DNA of 64,000 nucleotides. Source: Adiantum capillus-veneris (taxonomy: Eukaryota > Streptophyta > Polypodiopsida > Polypodiales > Pteridaceae). Under the pieces are notes generated by a model. It ran no database searches. It was not told the origin of the DNA and saw only the letters and a program-made list of their open reading frames with translations. Each line of letters starts with the position of its first letter. Position 1 is the stretch's first letter. Location of the stretch: NCBI GenBank assembly GCA_014529385.2, contig CM043964.1, positions 106,330,087 to 106,394,086 of the forward strand, given 5' to 3'. Both the position numbers and the translations under genes were made by a program. Of this stretch, positions 47,069 to 58,463 are shown piece after piece.

Positions 47069-47073
47069 ATTGC
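47069..47073. repeat. Target duplication ATTGC, left side of element Y
   Basis: ATTGC recurs at 59369-59373. The distance of 12,300 bp is a multiple of three, and the X reading frame continues after the second ATTGC. Confidence 0.93.
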
Positions 47074-48001
47074 TATTGAGCCGAAGGACAACACAGCCAC
47101 ACTTTTGCAACTATTCATTGTAATAAATGTCTTGCCGACATTATTTTTCATTGAGCCAATCATTTGTAATTAGCGGGACTCGATTGAGTTTCCAGATTGT
47201 ATTCCATTCAAGTAGGCAAGATAGTTGTGCCCGCATTTGTAAGTAGAGATGATTTCACACCTCCAACGCTGAGGTATAAAAGCCAACTTTTGTAAACCTA
47301 AGGGAGACTTATCATTAATCAAAGGTTGAGTTTTTGAGTGTCGTGACTGTGTCTGAGAGAGAGAGTGAGAGAGAGAGAGCCTTATCCTCTTGCTAGCGAG
47401 CTACGAAGCCGCCATTGGAGAAGCAACACCACCATTGTGTTAGCAACGGCGAGGGCTACACACCAATACCAAGTGTGCGTGCATTCGGTTTCTACGCGAG
47501 GCGAGCTCCCACGAGCTTCTTTGTGAGTTTTCTCTTGATCTGTGTGTCGGAATTCAGCGTGCTATATATCGATAGAACCGCAGCGAGTAGAACTACACAT
47601 TAGAACCATCGAAGTCGAGATTTGGCGACTTGTAATTTTTGGCCCGTCTTCATACGCAATTACCGCATGGAGTGTTTGCAGGTTGAGATTAGAGTGTAAA
47701 TTCATAGGGTACTGTCCTTACGTGGTGTATAGACTCCCCTTTGAGTTTGAGGCTGATTCGATGACTTTTGATCATGTTTCGGATAACGTTTGCTCGTAGG
47801 ACAGATTTCAGTCATTTGCGTTTTAGAACTTAGATTTGATTTCCTTGATAGTGATTGTCTCTAGAAGGTTGAGTAGGTGATTGACATCCATCTATTTGTT
47901 TCCATGCGCCTGCGGGTCAAGCTCTGTCCTCGTCTGACATTCTTGTTTGTTGGTTGAGTTCTCGCTATTACAACATCCGCTAGCGGCGTAACCGCCCAAC
48001 A
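47074..48001 (+). repeat. 5' LTR of element Y
   Basis: 928 bp; starts TATTGAGCC (TG mutated to TA) and ends CCCAACA. TATAAA at 47275-47280; GA tract at about 47353-47379. A small frame at 47415-47603 is not a gene. Confidence 0.92.
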
Positions 48002-48003
48002 TT

Positions 48004-48023
48004 TGGCACCATTGCCGAGGACG
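48004..48023 (+). promoter_or_regulatory. Primer binding site of element Y
   Basis: TGGCACCATTGCCGAGGACG, two bases after the LTR, resembles the tRNA-Asp site TGGCGCCGTTGCCGGGGA with three changes. Confidence 0.8.
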
Positions 48024-50421
48024 AAAGCCCTAAGTAGGTGACCTTAGACTAATCCTACGAGGTTATTTGTTTTGTTACTTTGTATATTTTAGTTAGAAAG
48101 GTCTAGGAGTGGTGGACTCCGAGGATCTTTGAGAGGTACTAGGAAACTCGTGGTATTCCTGGGTCTTTCGTGTTTGACAATTTTTTGGTTTAGATTAGAT
48201 TGATTTTTGTTGGAGTTTGAGTGGTTGTTGAGATTGAGGTATTTACTCCTCTGTGTGTGGTAGTAAATCTCTTTATATTTTCAATTGCAAAAAACCAATT
48301 TTATTATTAGAAGTAGCTTAGGTAGGACCTGATTTGATCCTGATCTAGAGCTATCAATTGGTGTTCTATTTGCTTGATGTGTTTGTTTGCATGTTGGATC
48401 ACTAAACCGTTGATTTGGTAGTGAAATATGCAATAAAAAAATTCAGAGAAATTTTCTGTGAAACTGAGTGTTGCTGAGCACTTAAGAGAGCTCTTGGAAG
48501 AGTTCTGTGCCAAAAAACTGGAAATCTGCAACTTTAGACATCATACGCGTATGATGTCTTAAGGGCTAAACAGAGACCAAAACAGAAAATTTGACATTAC
48601 CAGAGTGTTCAGAAGGGGGGTTTTACCCTAAGATCAACATAAAACAAGGGCTTTAACACTTCTAGAAACTCAAAATACCAAGTCAGAGTGCAAAAAACGC
48701 AAAGAATAGGGAAAATTGATTCAGAGCTCATTATTGCATTCAGACTTGATAAAAACACTTGCAACTCAAGATAAACACTGGAAGAAGCTTAAAATTGAAA
48801 ATTGGGCAAATCTGTGAGAAAAGACATCATACGGGTATAATGTTTTTTGGCACTTGCTGAAGTGATTTTTCAACTTTGACTTGACAAGGTTGTTACAAAT
48901 ACTGTGCAAAGCTCAAATATCAATTTTGGACTGAAATTGGGCAAAAAGACATCATACGGGTATGATGTCTCTAACCTAATTCTAGGCATATTTTGATATT
49001 TTGCTAACACAGATCCTTTGTACTAGTTGTCTAGAGCTTGTATTTCAAGTTTCATGTCATTTGGATCACATTTGACCCCAAGTAAGTCAAAAATCGGGAA
49101 ATTGCCAAGAAAAGCCTAATCTGGCCATAACTTGCACAAACAGAGCTCAAATTGAGTTTTGTGAGTGGACAGAGTATAAGGGTGATAATGAGAGTAAGCA
49201 AAGCAAAAATATCCAATTTCTATGAAAAAAGACATCATACGCGTATGATGTCTTGAGGGCTAAACAGAGACCCAAACTGAAAATCTGACATTACCAGAGT
49301 GTTCGGAAGGGGGGTTTTACCCTAAGGATGACTTGAGATAAGGGCTATAACACACCTTGAAACCTAAAAGACCAAGTCAGAGAGGAGAAAAAACGCTAAG
49401 AATACGCGTATGATGACCACTTGAGTATTTGTGAGCAAATTTTGACTTTTGACCTTGCAAGTTGATACAACATAGTGTTTCAATCACCCATAGCAAGATT
49501 GGAAGAGTTTGGACAATTAACTTGAGAGAAAATGAGTGATTTGAACCTAGGAGACTGAAAACCAAAAACCTGAGTTTTAAAGCAAAACAGAGTCTCAAAT
49601 TTTGTTTTAACCACATATATTTGATACTCTAGACAGTGTGAACACTTACACAAACAGATCTGAAATCTGGACCAGTAGACATCATACGCGTATGATGTCT
49701 TTTTGCACTTCTGAAGGTGATTTTAGTTTCTGACTTGACCAGTAGCTTGTAACATAGTCCACATCTCAAATATCAAGTTTGGATCAAAATTGAGCGCTTA
49801 GACATCATACGCGTATGATGTCTCAACAGTAATTTTGAGCCCAAAAAAAAAAAAAAAAAGACATCATACGCATTTTGGCAACTCTAGGGGTGATTTTCAA
49901 ATTTTGACTTAACAAGTTTCTTGCAAACATAGTGCACAGCGTACATATCAACTTTTGACCAAAATTGGGCAAAGTGACATCATATGCGTATGATGTCTCA
50001 ACCCTAAATCTGGGGAAAATTTTGAATTTTTGCTAACACAGATCCTTATGACTTGTTGTTTAGAGCCTGTGTTTCAAATTTCATGTCATTTGGAGCACAT
50101 TTGACCCCAAAAAAAGTCAAAAGTCGGAAATTGACAAGAAAAGCCTAATCTGACCTTAGCTTGCACAAACAGTGGTCAAATTGATTTTTGTGAGTTGGTA
50201 GAGGTTTAGGGTGACACAGATCTGTGAAAAAAGACATTATGCATATATAGTCTTTTTTGGCAAATCTGGAATAGATTTCTCAGTGAAGTTAACAAAAGTC
50301 TTCCATCTCATCAAACAATCCCATTAACCAAGTGTCGTTCAGTTTGGATCACGTTTGACCACAGAGAATTGGGATAAACAAACTGCTGAGACTGAAAAGT
50401 TAGACTCCTCGAGAAGGAGTA
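48024..50421 (+). other. Leader of element Y, built from long repeats
   Basis: Untranslated. Segments recur within it: 48553-48710 with 49246-49405, and about 48990-49170 with about 50020-50200 (AACACAGATCCTT, CATGTCATTTGG, AAAAGCCTAATCTG). Most units carry one palindrome. Confidence 0.8.
48536..50253. repeat. Palindrome array in the Y leader
   Basis: The 24-bp perfect palindrome with half-site AGACATCATACG stands at 48536-48559, 49230-49253, 49677-49700 and 49800-49823. Near-perfect forms lie at 48822-48845, 48947-48970 and 49975-49998; partial ones at 49401-49416, 49859-49872 and 50232-50253. Confidence 0.93.
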
Positions 50422-51135
50422 ATGTATTCGAGATCTGGCAGATATCTCCAGAACAACCAACAAAGATTAAGGGAACATGTCTCGTTAGGAGATCGTATGG
50501 AGATAAATCCATTAGCAACTCTTAGACAAGAAGCCACAAAAGGTCTTGGAGAACAAATGCTACGCTTAGGAGACCACATACATGAGGCCGACTCGTTCTC
50601 TCAGTACAATGATTCATCACAGACAACAGAGTCCACGACTAAGCCAAATACAAGATTTGATCTAGATCAAGAAAAGCTAATAGAGGAGTTGGTTCAAAGA
50701 CTTGCTCCTATTGTTAAGCCAGAATTTAGGGAACCCATGTGGTATGAGAAAGATCAGAATTGGACCAATCACACAATAGAGGAGTGCTACTACACAGGTT
50801 CCGTGTGAGATAGACCCTATGAACGACCACTAGCACCAATACAAGCACCAAGGTATGCACACGAGAAATTGCCAGTACCCCTAGGTTTTGAGAGGGTAAC
50901 ACCATTTGTCCGGGGACAACCACAACTTATGTCAGAGATCAAACCTATGGGACTGAGAAACACAACAATGGTGGGCCAACCGAGGATGCAACCGCTAGTA
51001 ATGACCCGAATGTATTACAATGAGCCTAGGAGATACTTTACTTTTAGGAGTAGAAACGGGATATGGAACATAGGGAATGGTAATGCCAAAACAACGATTA
51101 CCCCCTACTGCCCAACCAACAGAGGAAAGGTATAA
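50422..51135 (+). pseudogene. N-terminal gag region of element Y
   Basis: Starts MYSRSGRYLQ, matching the MxxRSGR start of plant gypsy gag. It has a short helical region (QEKLIEELVQRLAPIV) and WYEKDQNWTNHTIEECYY, a Cys/His motif shared with B gag. A TGA at 50806 interrupts, and the same frame goes on to about 51100, where it shifts to the next piece. No full-length capsid domain like that of X or B is visible, so Y gag is shortened. Confidence 0.75.
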
Positions 51136-53566
51136 CATGGACGGAAAAACGTTGAGATTCATTGCAGAGAGAGGTATAGCACGGTGGCAACCTGCTTACA
51201 GCCACCAAGAAAAGCCAGAAGCCCTACAAACGAGGTTAGGCTATAATAAATGTGGTGGTAACCATTTGATAAACGATTGTCCACACACAGAAGTTGTGCT
51301 AATCAATGTTTATTGCCTCAGTTGTGCCACAGATCATTTCATTTGTGATTGTCCACAGAACCCAAATAGGGTAGCAAAAGCTACAAAAAATAATGAGTCT
51401 ATAGTACAGTTACCAAGCAGCTCCGAACACGATAATGTTGTGCTTGTTAAAGCCATGACGAGATTAAAAACGCAAAAAGCTGCTAAAACCCCGTCAAGTG
51501 AAGAGCCTAAAACGGATATTCCAAGCGCGACACGAAGACAACGTAATACATGGAAAGCTAGGAAGGCAAGGATGAAAGTGAGAAAAGAACGTGAGGAAGC
51601 AATCCTAGCAGAAGAATTAAGACAAACGAGTGAAAGATTAGAGAAATTAGAGAGTCAAAACAGAATTCAAGAAGATGACTCGGAAAAGGAGAAGACAAAA
51701 AACGGCAAGGAAACAACAAGTGTGAGCTTGGAAGGGTTGGTGTTAGTTGAAAAGGTACACGAACCATTGGACACACTGATGAGAGCTTACGAAGCAAGAG
51801 TAAAGAACACTCAAACCCAGGAACAACGTTGGTTGACATATCCGAACGCGGAATTGGAAAAGCAGAGACTCGAAATGTGTCAGAGAATGATCGAGACTGC
51901 ACAAGCCTTGTTAGAACCACCTAGAGAATCAAGGAATTGTGGAGCGGAAAACCCAATTCATCAAGAGACTATCCTCTCACGGGTAGTTGAAAAGCCTAAC
52001 AGTGCACAAAAGCGTGAAAAAATGCACGGGGATGAACGTATAGTGATGAACACAACTGATCAAGAGATGGAAAGTTTTCATCCTGTGATACAGAGACTCG
52101 AAATGTGTCAGAGAATGATCGCGACTGCACAAGCCTTGTTAGAACCACCTAGAGAATCAATGAATTGTGGAGCGAAAAACCCAATTCATCAAGAGACTAT
52201 CCTCTCACGGGTAGGTGAAAAGCCTAACAATGCACAAAAGCCTGAAAAAATGCACAGGGATGAACGTATAGTGATGAACACAACTGATTAGGAGATGGAA
52301 AGTTTTCATCCTGTGATACAGAGGTCTTATAAAAGAGACAAAGATTATGATGAGTTTTGGAAACAAGTGAGAGAGGCAAACTTAGCAAATGAGCTAATTT
52401 TTCAAGCTAATCAGACAAATGGGGAAAAGGATATCAGGAACCCACCCATCGAGGAATTTGAGACAGGATCTCAGATAGACCTAGATCTGCACTCATACTG
52501 GGGAGATAGAGGCTTTGTTAGATCGATAGAGAGTAAACCTCAATCGTTGAATACCTTACCCTCATGCTTAGGAGAGTATGAAGCCAAATCCGAGATTCGA
52601 GCACTTCCCTCACGAGGAATCTCTTCAGAGGAAGCCATGGACTTGCAAGGATTGATAGAGATATTGTCAACTCCAGTGACATGCACTATCACCCTAGCTC
52701 AGCTTCTAAGACTACGACCAAATATGTGGACAACGGTAGAAAAATGCTTAGAAAAATTTGGTGTAAAAGACCCAACTTCAAAGCTGCAAGAAGGGATACG
52801 AGAGTTGAATAAGCCGCAAAAAAATGCAAAATTGGTACCTTTGAACAAGGTCGGAGAGTATTGTGAAGGAGAGGATGGGAATACAACTTTACCAGTTGAA
52901 TTCCAGGGAGTAGAAACGATGGAAATACTTGACAGCGGAGCAGGGGTGGCCATTGCCACAAAAGAAATATGGAAGAAATGGGAAAAATCGGCAATCAGGA
53001 AAACAAGGTTGAAACTCCAACTAGCTGACGGACATATGGAGAAACCTTTGGGACTCTTAGAGAAATTCATAGTGACTTCTTGCGGGATTGAGTATGAGCA
53101 TACATTTGCTATTGTTGATTTTGGCAAGGAGAGCAACTATGATCTCATATTGGGAAGACCGTTCATGAGACAGTTGAAAATGGTCCAGGATTGGGGTTAT
53201 GACCACATATACCTGAGACACAAGGAAACCACGACACGAGTAAACTTGAAAGACCATAGTTACAAGGACTTGAATCGAACACCTGTCGAGGATTTCGATT
53301 CAGCTACATTAGCAGGAATAGAACTTCCAGCTTGGCTAATTAAACCCAAAGAGCTATGGATGTGTGGAGCTTCAAATTGTGGAAGCCTAAAACGCGAGGA
53401 ATTTGTCTTAGAAAGGGCGATTGAGGATGAAACTTACATTGGTGAACCCTTTCCAGAGGAAGTTCTTGAACAATTAGAATGGACACACATTCTCGCCACA
53501 AAGATGTCTGTGCGATTCCAGATGGTCCCACAACAAAGTTTTGCGACAAAGAAGGATACGATGTAG
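51077..53566 (+). CDS. Nucleocapsid, linker and retropepsin of element Y
   Basis: One frame, broken only by a TAG at 52289-52291. Knuckle region: YNKCGGNHLINDC (first Cys replaced by Tyr) and CLSCATDHFICDC, both in CX2CX3HX4C spacing. Then a highly charged Lys/Glu linker with an in-frame 228-bp duplication (51863-52090, 52091-52318). The retropepsin has EILDSGAGVAIATK (DSG at 52931-52939), LQLADGHMEKPLGLLEKF and DLILGRPFMRQLKMVQDWG. After it come RVNLKDHSYKD, MCGASNCGSLKR and PFPEEVLEQLEWTHILAT, shared with B. The protease looks catalytically intact; it would cut the polyprotein. The frame ends at 53566 by a shift. Confidence 0.85.
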
Positions 53567-53664
53567 TTCCGTATTTCATGATGGGAGTAGTGATTGATAA
53601 AGAATAATATCAGAGTGATACACGAGCCAAAAAGGATGAGCGAGAAAAGATAAATGAAGAGGAT

Positions 53665-54410
53665 ATGTCTCATGACATTTTGGATCGTCTAGATTGGGGA
53701 AATGACGCAGACAAGGAGTCTTCAGACAACTCTAGTGCACAAGAGGAAACAATCAAGGTATCAGTGACCGGAGCTATCGACGAAGTCAAGGACCAGCAAG
53801 AAGTTCAAGAAGTGATGCTTACACAAAGCTTTAGCAAGTGCACAGAATCTGCTAAACCGAGTGAAATGGCAGAGAAGCTTAATTTACAAGAATCAAAGAT
53901 TACTAAATCATGCAAGGAGGACATGAAAGACCTGGTAGTGAACAAGAAGATCAAATTCTTGATAAGTACGCATGAAGGAGTCAAGCTAAATTTCACAGCA
54001 GAGATTGATCACATTGCCACAACGAATGTTATGTCATATGGCATGTGGTTACTTTTAGGTAAACCAAAGCTTTGAAATTTCAAGTAAAGGTTTTTATCTC
54101 ACCGGGAATAGAAGTCATAAGTTTGGGGATTGCAGGGGCGACCCTTAAACTACAGGTTAAAGAAGTAAAAGACAAATTCTTAGTGGTGGACTCTCAAAGA
54201 ATGAGTACACACTTGATTTTGTCCAAGCAATGGGCAAAAATGTTTGAAGAAGCACCTGTATCTTCAACAGTGGTTAAGCCTACGACAACTCAAAAATCTT
54301 CGGCCACTATCGACAAAGGAAAAGCTAAAGCAAGTGAAACAGTGTTCTGCAACCAAAATCCTTTACTTCAGTCAAAGTCTTTAGCCCAGCCAATTCACGT
54401 ACATGAATAA
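53665..54410 (+). pseudogene. Second retropepsin-like segment of element Y
   Basis: Two overlapping pieces (53665-54075 and 54072-54410). KFLISTHEGVKLNFTAEIDH, then IATTNVMSYGMWLLLGKPK, then GIAGATLKLQV, KFLVVDSQRMSTHLILSKQW resemble the fold order of a retropepsin: strand, D-x-G-A-T active site, helix, inner loop, ILG-type end. The active site reads DHIAT, so Gly is replaced and it should be inactive. I infer a second protease-like domain by pattern only; no counterpart is seen in B or X. Confidence 0.45.
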
Positions 54411-55559
54411 GGCTCTACATCAAAAGCCAAACCCTCGACAACACAATGGAAACCAAAGCGCAAAGTCTATCAACCAAAGTTTTCATCGCAACAAAGCCTC
54501 CACAAAAGAAAGAAGCAGGTCAACCAAGTGTTAGTATCCAAGGAACATCAAGGACAAAGATCCAATTTGGGTACCAGCATCAAAAGAACCACGACAAGAA
54601 AAAGTCATAGGTTGGATAGCATCAAACAGTTCAATCACACTGCTCGAGGCTACTATGACGAGAACATCAAAGTATGGGTCAAAAAAACAAAGGTAACAGC
54701 TTGGACATACCCAGCATGTGGTATCTCTTCACAACAAGATCAACAGGGCATCAAGCGCAGGTCTAACTATTCATACAGGAGTAACAACAGGTATAGGAAG
54801 AAGAAGCAAAGACCTTCCAAGCAACAAACATTGAAGCAGTTGTGGGTACCAAAGTCAGAGCTCTGGGGTGAAAATACCCCACAAAGTCAAGCTAAGGTCA
54901 CACAGCAAGCAGTGCAACGAATGATCCCAATCAAGCTACTGGAAGCACAAGGATACTATACAGGTAACACTCAAATTTGGTTGCCGAAGATTAAAGCTTC
55001 CCCTGAGATCATGAAGAAAACTCATGTAGCACAACGTGCCCAACAACAAAAACCCAACTACGCAACCATGAAGGCTACAACTCCAAGGTGGATCCCTCGT
55101 CATTGACTATAGGAGCAAGGCTTTTACAAAGGTAACAACAATATTTGGACACTGAAGCCAAAGGACCATCAAGTCGAACAAGCAACAAGGCAAGTGGAAA
55201 ATCAGGTCACACAAGGAACAAGGACAACTTGGATTCCAAAACCTATAGCCGGAACTCAACAACAGAGGCCCACAACTAGTCTACAGCCTCTTATCAACAA
55301 AGGTAAAGCAAGGATACAAGAAGAAGTCATAGTTTTAAAGAACACAGTCTGGAAGAAGACTTCATCAACCATTGCTTCAACCTCAAAACCTCTCTCACCA
55401 CGCAATATCAGTGTGCTACCAAAGCATGAAGATCAGGTATTTGTCAATGTATTTGACAAAATGGCATCACAAAACCAAACCAAAGAGAATGGCCTAAACC
55501 TCAATAGCATATGGAATTGGATTTCAGGACGTGATCAGGTAAGTCCAAGTCGCCATTAA
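54411..55559 (+). pseudogene. C-terminal W-P-K tail of element Y
   Basis: Open pieces in one frame (54528-55106, 55194-55559), with the stop between them being a single codon region. Very basic and Gln-rich. Repeated motifs: ARGYYDENIKVWVKK, KQLWVPKSELWG, EAQGYYTGNTQIWLPK, TTPRWIPRH, EQGFYKGNNNIWTLKPK, RTTWIPKPI. The end has SIWNWISGRDQ. X ends in similar motifs. Function unknown; the basic charge would suit RNA binding. Confidence 0.65.
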
Positions 55560-58448
55560 AAATACATGGCATAAGAGTCTAGAGTTGGGCAGCTGAGCCA
55601 CTAAATGAGTAAAGTGTCAGACCCAAGCTTCAAGTCTAATATTTTCTATGATTCTAGCTAATAGATATAAGCTCAAGCTGGAGAGTTGAGCATACATAAA
55701 GTCATGTCGCTCATGCTAGAAGAGGTGAGCATAAGAGTCGAAGTCTATTATTTTGTATGGTGGAGAAAACGGAGTAGTCCAAAAACACTCACGCACTTGA
55801 TGTAGTGAGGAAGAGTGGAGAAACCTCGTCAACAAAAACCCTTCTTGTGCGAAGTGATAGGTTTTGCTACACTTGCTCTAAGAAGAACCCCTCAATACTC
55901 TTCTCTAGCACCGCATCTTGTTTAACATGCATAACTCTGTGCAAGCATATAGATGTCCTCACATTGGACATATGCATCAGACACTCTTTGGTGTTCCACC
56001 CATGCACTTACACAAAAATAGGATGATGACTCGAAATGCAACGGAACTTCACAAGAAGTTTAACCTTATAGAGATCAAAGCAACCATGGAGTATCTCCGG
56101 GTTTGGACAACCAAAAGTGGGTCTAAACATCCGATTCGGCCGGCAGACACACAAAGCGTCATTTTGGCATAACGGCCAAATTTGGCAACCATTCGCCACA
56201 AAACTTCGCGAAAAGCTTTGAATGACCATCAACGACGAATGTCTACAACCAAAATCCAAGGGGAAGCCATTTCACTTACCAATGTGGAAAAAGACGCTTT
56301 CAGGCAACAAATGGTAAAAAGTGTTCGATTTTGACTCCCGAACAGGTCTGTTTTCAGCGAGTTAAAGGTGGCGATTGAGGTCGATTCCCCCTATTCTTAA
56401 CTGTTTTTGCGAGATCTACAACTTTGTAGAAGAAACTTTTTGCAAATTCCTCACTGATCTTCTGATATTCACCTCAGAAAATTTCAAGTTTTCTGAAAAT
56501 TTCAAGTTTTCCGCTTTGACGCAGTATGCGAGTTTGATGCACTTTTGGAAGACGAGAGGTGCTCAAAATTAAGTGCATAAATTATGAGCTGAAAATGTGA
56601 TTTCAGCTTCCACAGAGCTTGTGGTTTGAGATTTTGTGGTAGATTTGGGCAAAGAATCACGGAGACGTATACACATCAACAGTGGTCTCTTGAGAGACGC
56701 GGTTTTTCGAAATACACAGATATAGCTTCTTTCACAAGTTTCACAGGACACTTTGGAAAAAAGTGATGTAAAAACAATCAAGGTCAACCTGAACCACATA
56801 GACGACTTCCCAACAACTCACACAAGCTCGGGACACAACTCTCGAGGACTAAGATCAAGAAAAGTCTACTTCGAAACCAAAAGATGGACTAGAAGACTGA
56901 AATGCCTACAAAGGGGGCTTTTAGCTAAACTTGTGATTTTTAAAGTTGAAAACTAGCTACAAAGGCTTAGGGCACAAGCACAGCACAAGCCTTGCATGAA
57001 AAAGGATTATTGACAAATCAGACATCATACCCATATGATGTCTCACAGCATTTTTGCACATAACACTCCACTTCTGAGTTCATATTCACTATATACATGC
57101 TAATACCATCCAAAATACAAAGTTACTGCAAACCCAAAAAACGCAAAGAAGGGCATAAAACCGACATATGACCGTAGACTTGCAAAAATAGCTCCAAATC
57201 AAGTGAAACTTTGTAGGAGTGGTGTAAATAACATGCACAAGCCATCTGGATATCAAAAGTGCAATTTGGCCAAAAATGACATCATACCCATATGATGTCT
57301 TTTCACTCATTTTGGGCCAGAACTTAATGTTTTTCATCATCTTCTCATTCTACACATAGAATATAAGCCACACAACAAGTTTAGTACCATCTGGACGAGT
57401 ATATGGCCACATTAGTCCACTTAGCGGAAAAATCCCGACCTAAAGCCTATTTTTATCCAATTTCAGCCATATTCAACTTCAAATGATGATTTGAGTACAA
57501 ACAGTACTTTACCACCATGTAAGGAGGTTATTCAACTTCAAATGATGATTTGAGTACAAACAGTACTTTACCACCATGTAAAAAATTATGCAAAAAATCC
57601 ACAAAAGACATTATACCCATATGATGTCTCATGGAGCAATTTTGACCCAAATTCTTTTCAAATTCCATAAGATCATTGCAGAAGCCATTATAAAGCCAAA
57701 TCCAAGCCAAAAAACCAAAATGAGCCAAATTGGGCCATATGGACATCATATGGGTATGATGTCTCCAAGGCACTTTGGCACATTTCAGAGCTATTTTGAC
57801 CATACAGAATTGTTCAACATGTGGTATGAGAGCCATCTACAAAGTTTTATCCATTTGGATTCCAAAATCCAATCCTCACTCAATATCTCAACAAAAGCTG
57901 ATTAGGACTAAAGTGGCCATAACTTGACCAAATGAGATCCAATTGCAAAATCAGGTATATATCTATGATGTACATGCTATCAACTATATGCATATCAAAT
58001 ATCAAGTGATTTTGAGCACTTCGACATCATACCCATATGATGCCTCTAGCATGAAAATGCACCCAAAATTCATATTTTTCCATATGCATTACATCCTTAG
58101 GCCCTGAATAGCTTATGTTTCAATTTTGAAGTCATTTGGATAGTTAAAAGCTTAGTTTCGGTAACCAGTAAGAAAAAGACGCTAACTTTTGAAATTGGAG
58201 TTACAGGAGCTAAGGATACAGGAAAGTCGCCTACAAAGCGGAAAAGAACCACACTCAAGGACAAAATAGCAGAAGCAAAACCCAACACTGAAGCCTACGA
58301 AGACATGGATGGAAGAGGCAATCCTTGAAGAGCAAGGAATCAAGGTTTATCAAGGGATATTCAGAGATCCTAACCATCGGCAACCAAAGAGCCATCGGGA
58401 TTCCACTGAAGCAAAGCTCAAAGACGTCATGTCAGGGACGACATGAAC
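55560..58448 (+). other. 3' untranslated region of element Y
   Basis: 2.9 kb. It holds a segment (56403-56765) similar to the copia element C (minus strand of 21935-22260), a 59-bp tandem duplication at 57472-57589, and a second palindrome array. Small open frames such as 57528-57836 are chance. Confidence 0.75.
57020..58045. repeat. Palindrome array in the Y 3' region
   Basis: Five near-palindromes with the same arms as in the leader but a CCCATA or TGGGTA centre: 57020-57043, 57277-57300, 57606-57629, 57742-57764 (opposite orientation of the centre) and 58023-58045. Confidence 0.92.
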
Positions 58449-58463
58449 GCGGAGGGGGGGGAG

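Noticed and set aside
48536-50253. CRISPR array
   Set aside because: Repeats are palindromes with irregular spacing of 120-400 bp in a plant retrotransposon leader.
51558-51920. Minus-strand Ser/Leu-rich frames within Y (also 52689-53136)
   Set aside because: They mirror the Lys/Glu-rich Y polyprotein on the opposite strand.
57588-57905. Open frames of about 100 codons in the Y 3' region
   Set aside because: They cross palindromes and a tandem duplication and show no protein motif.
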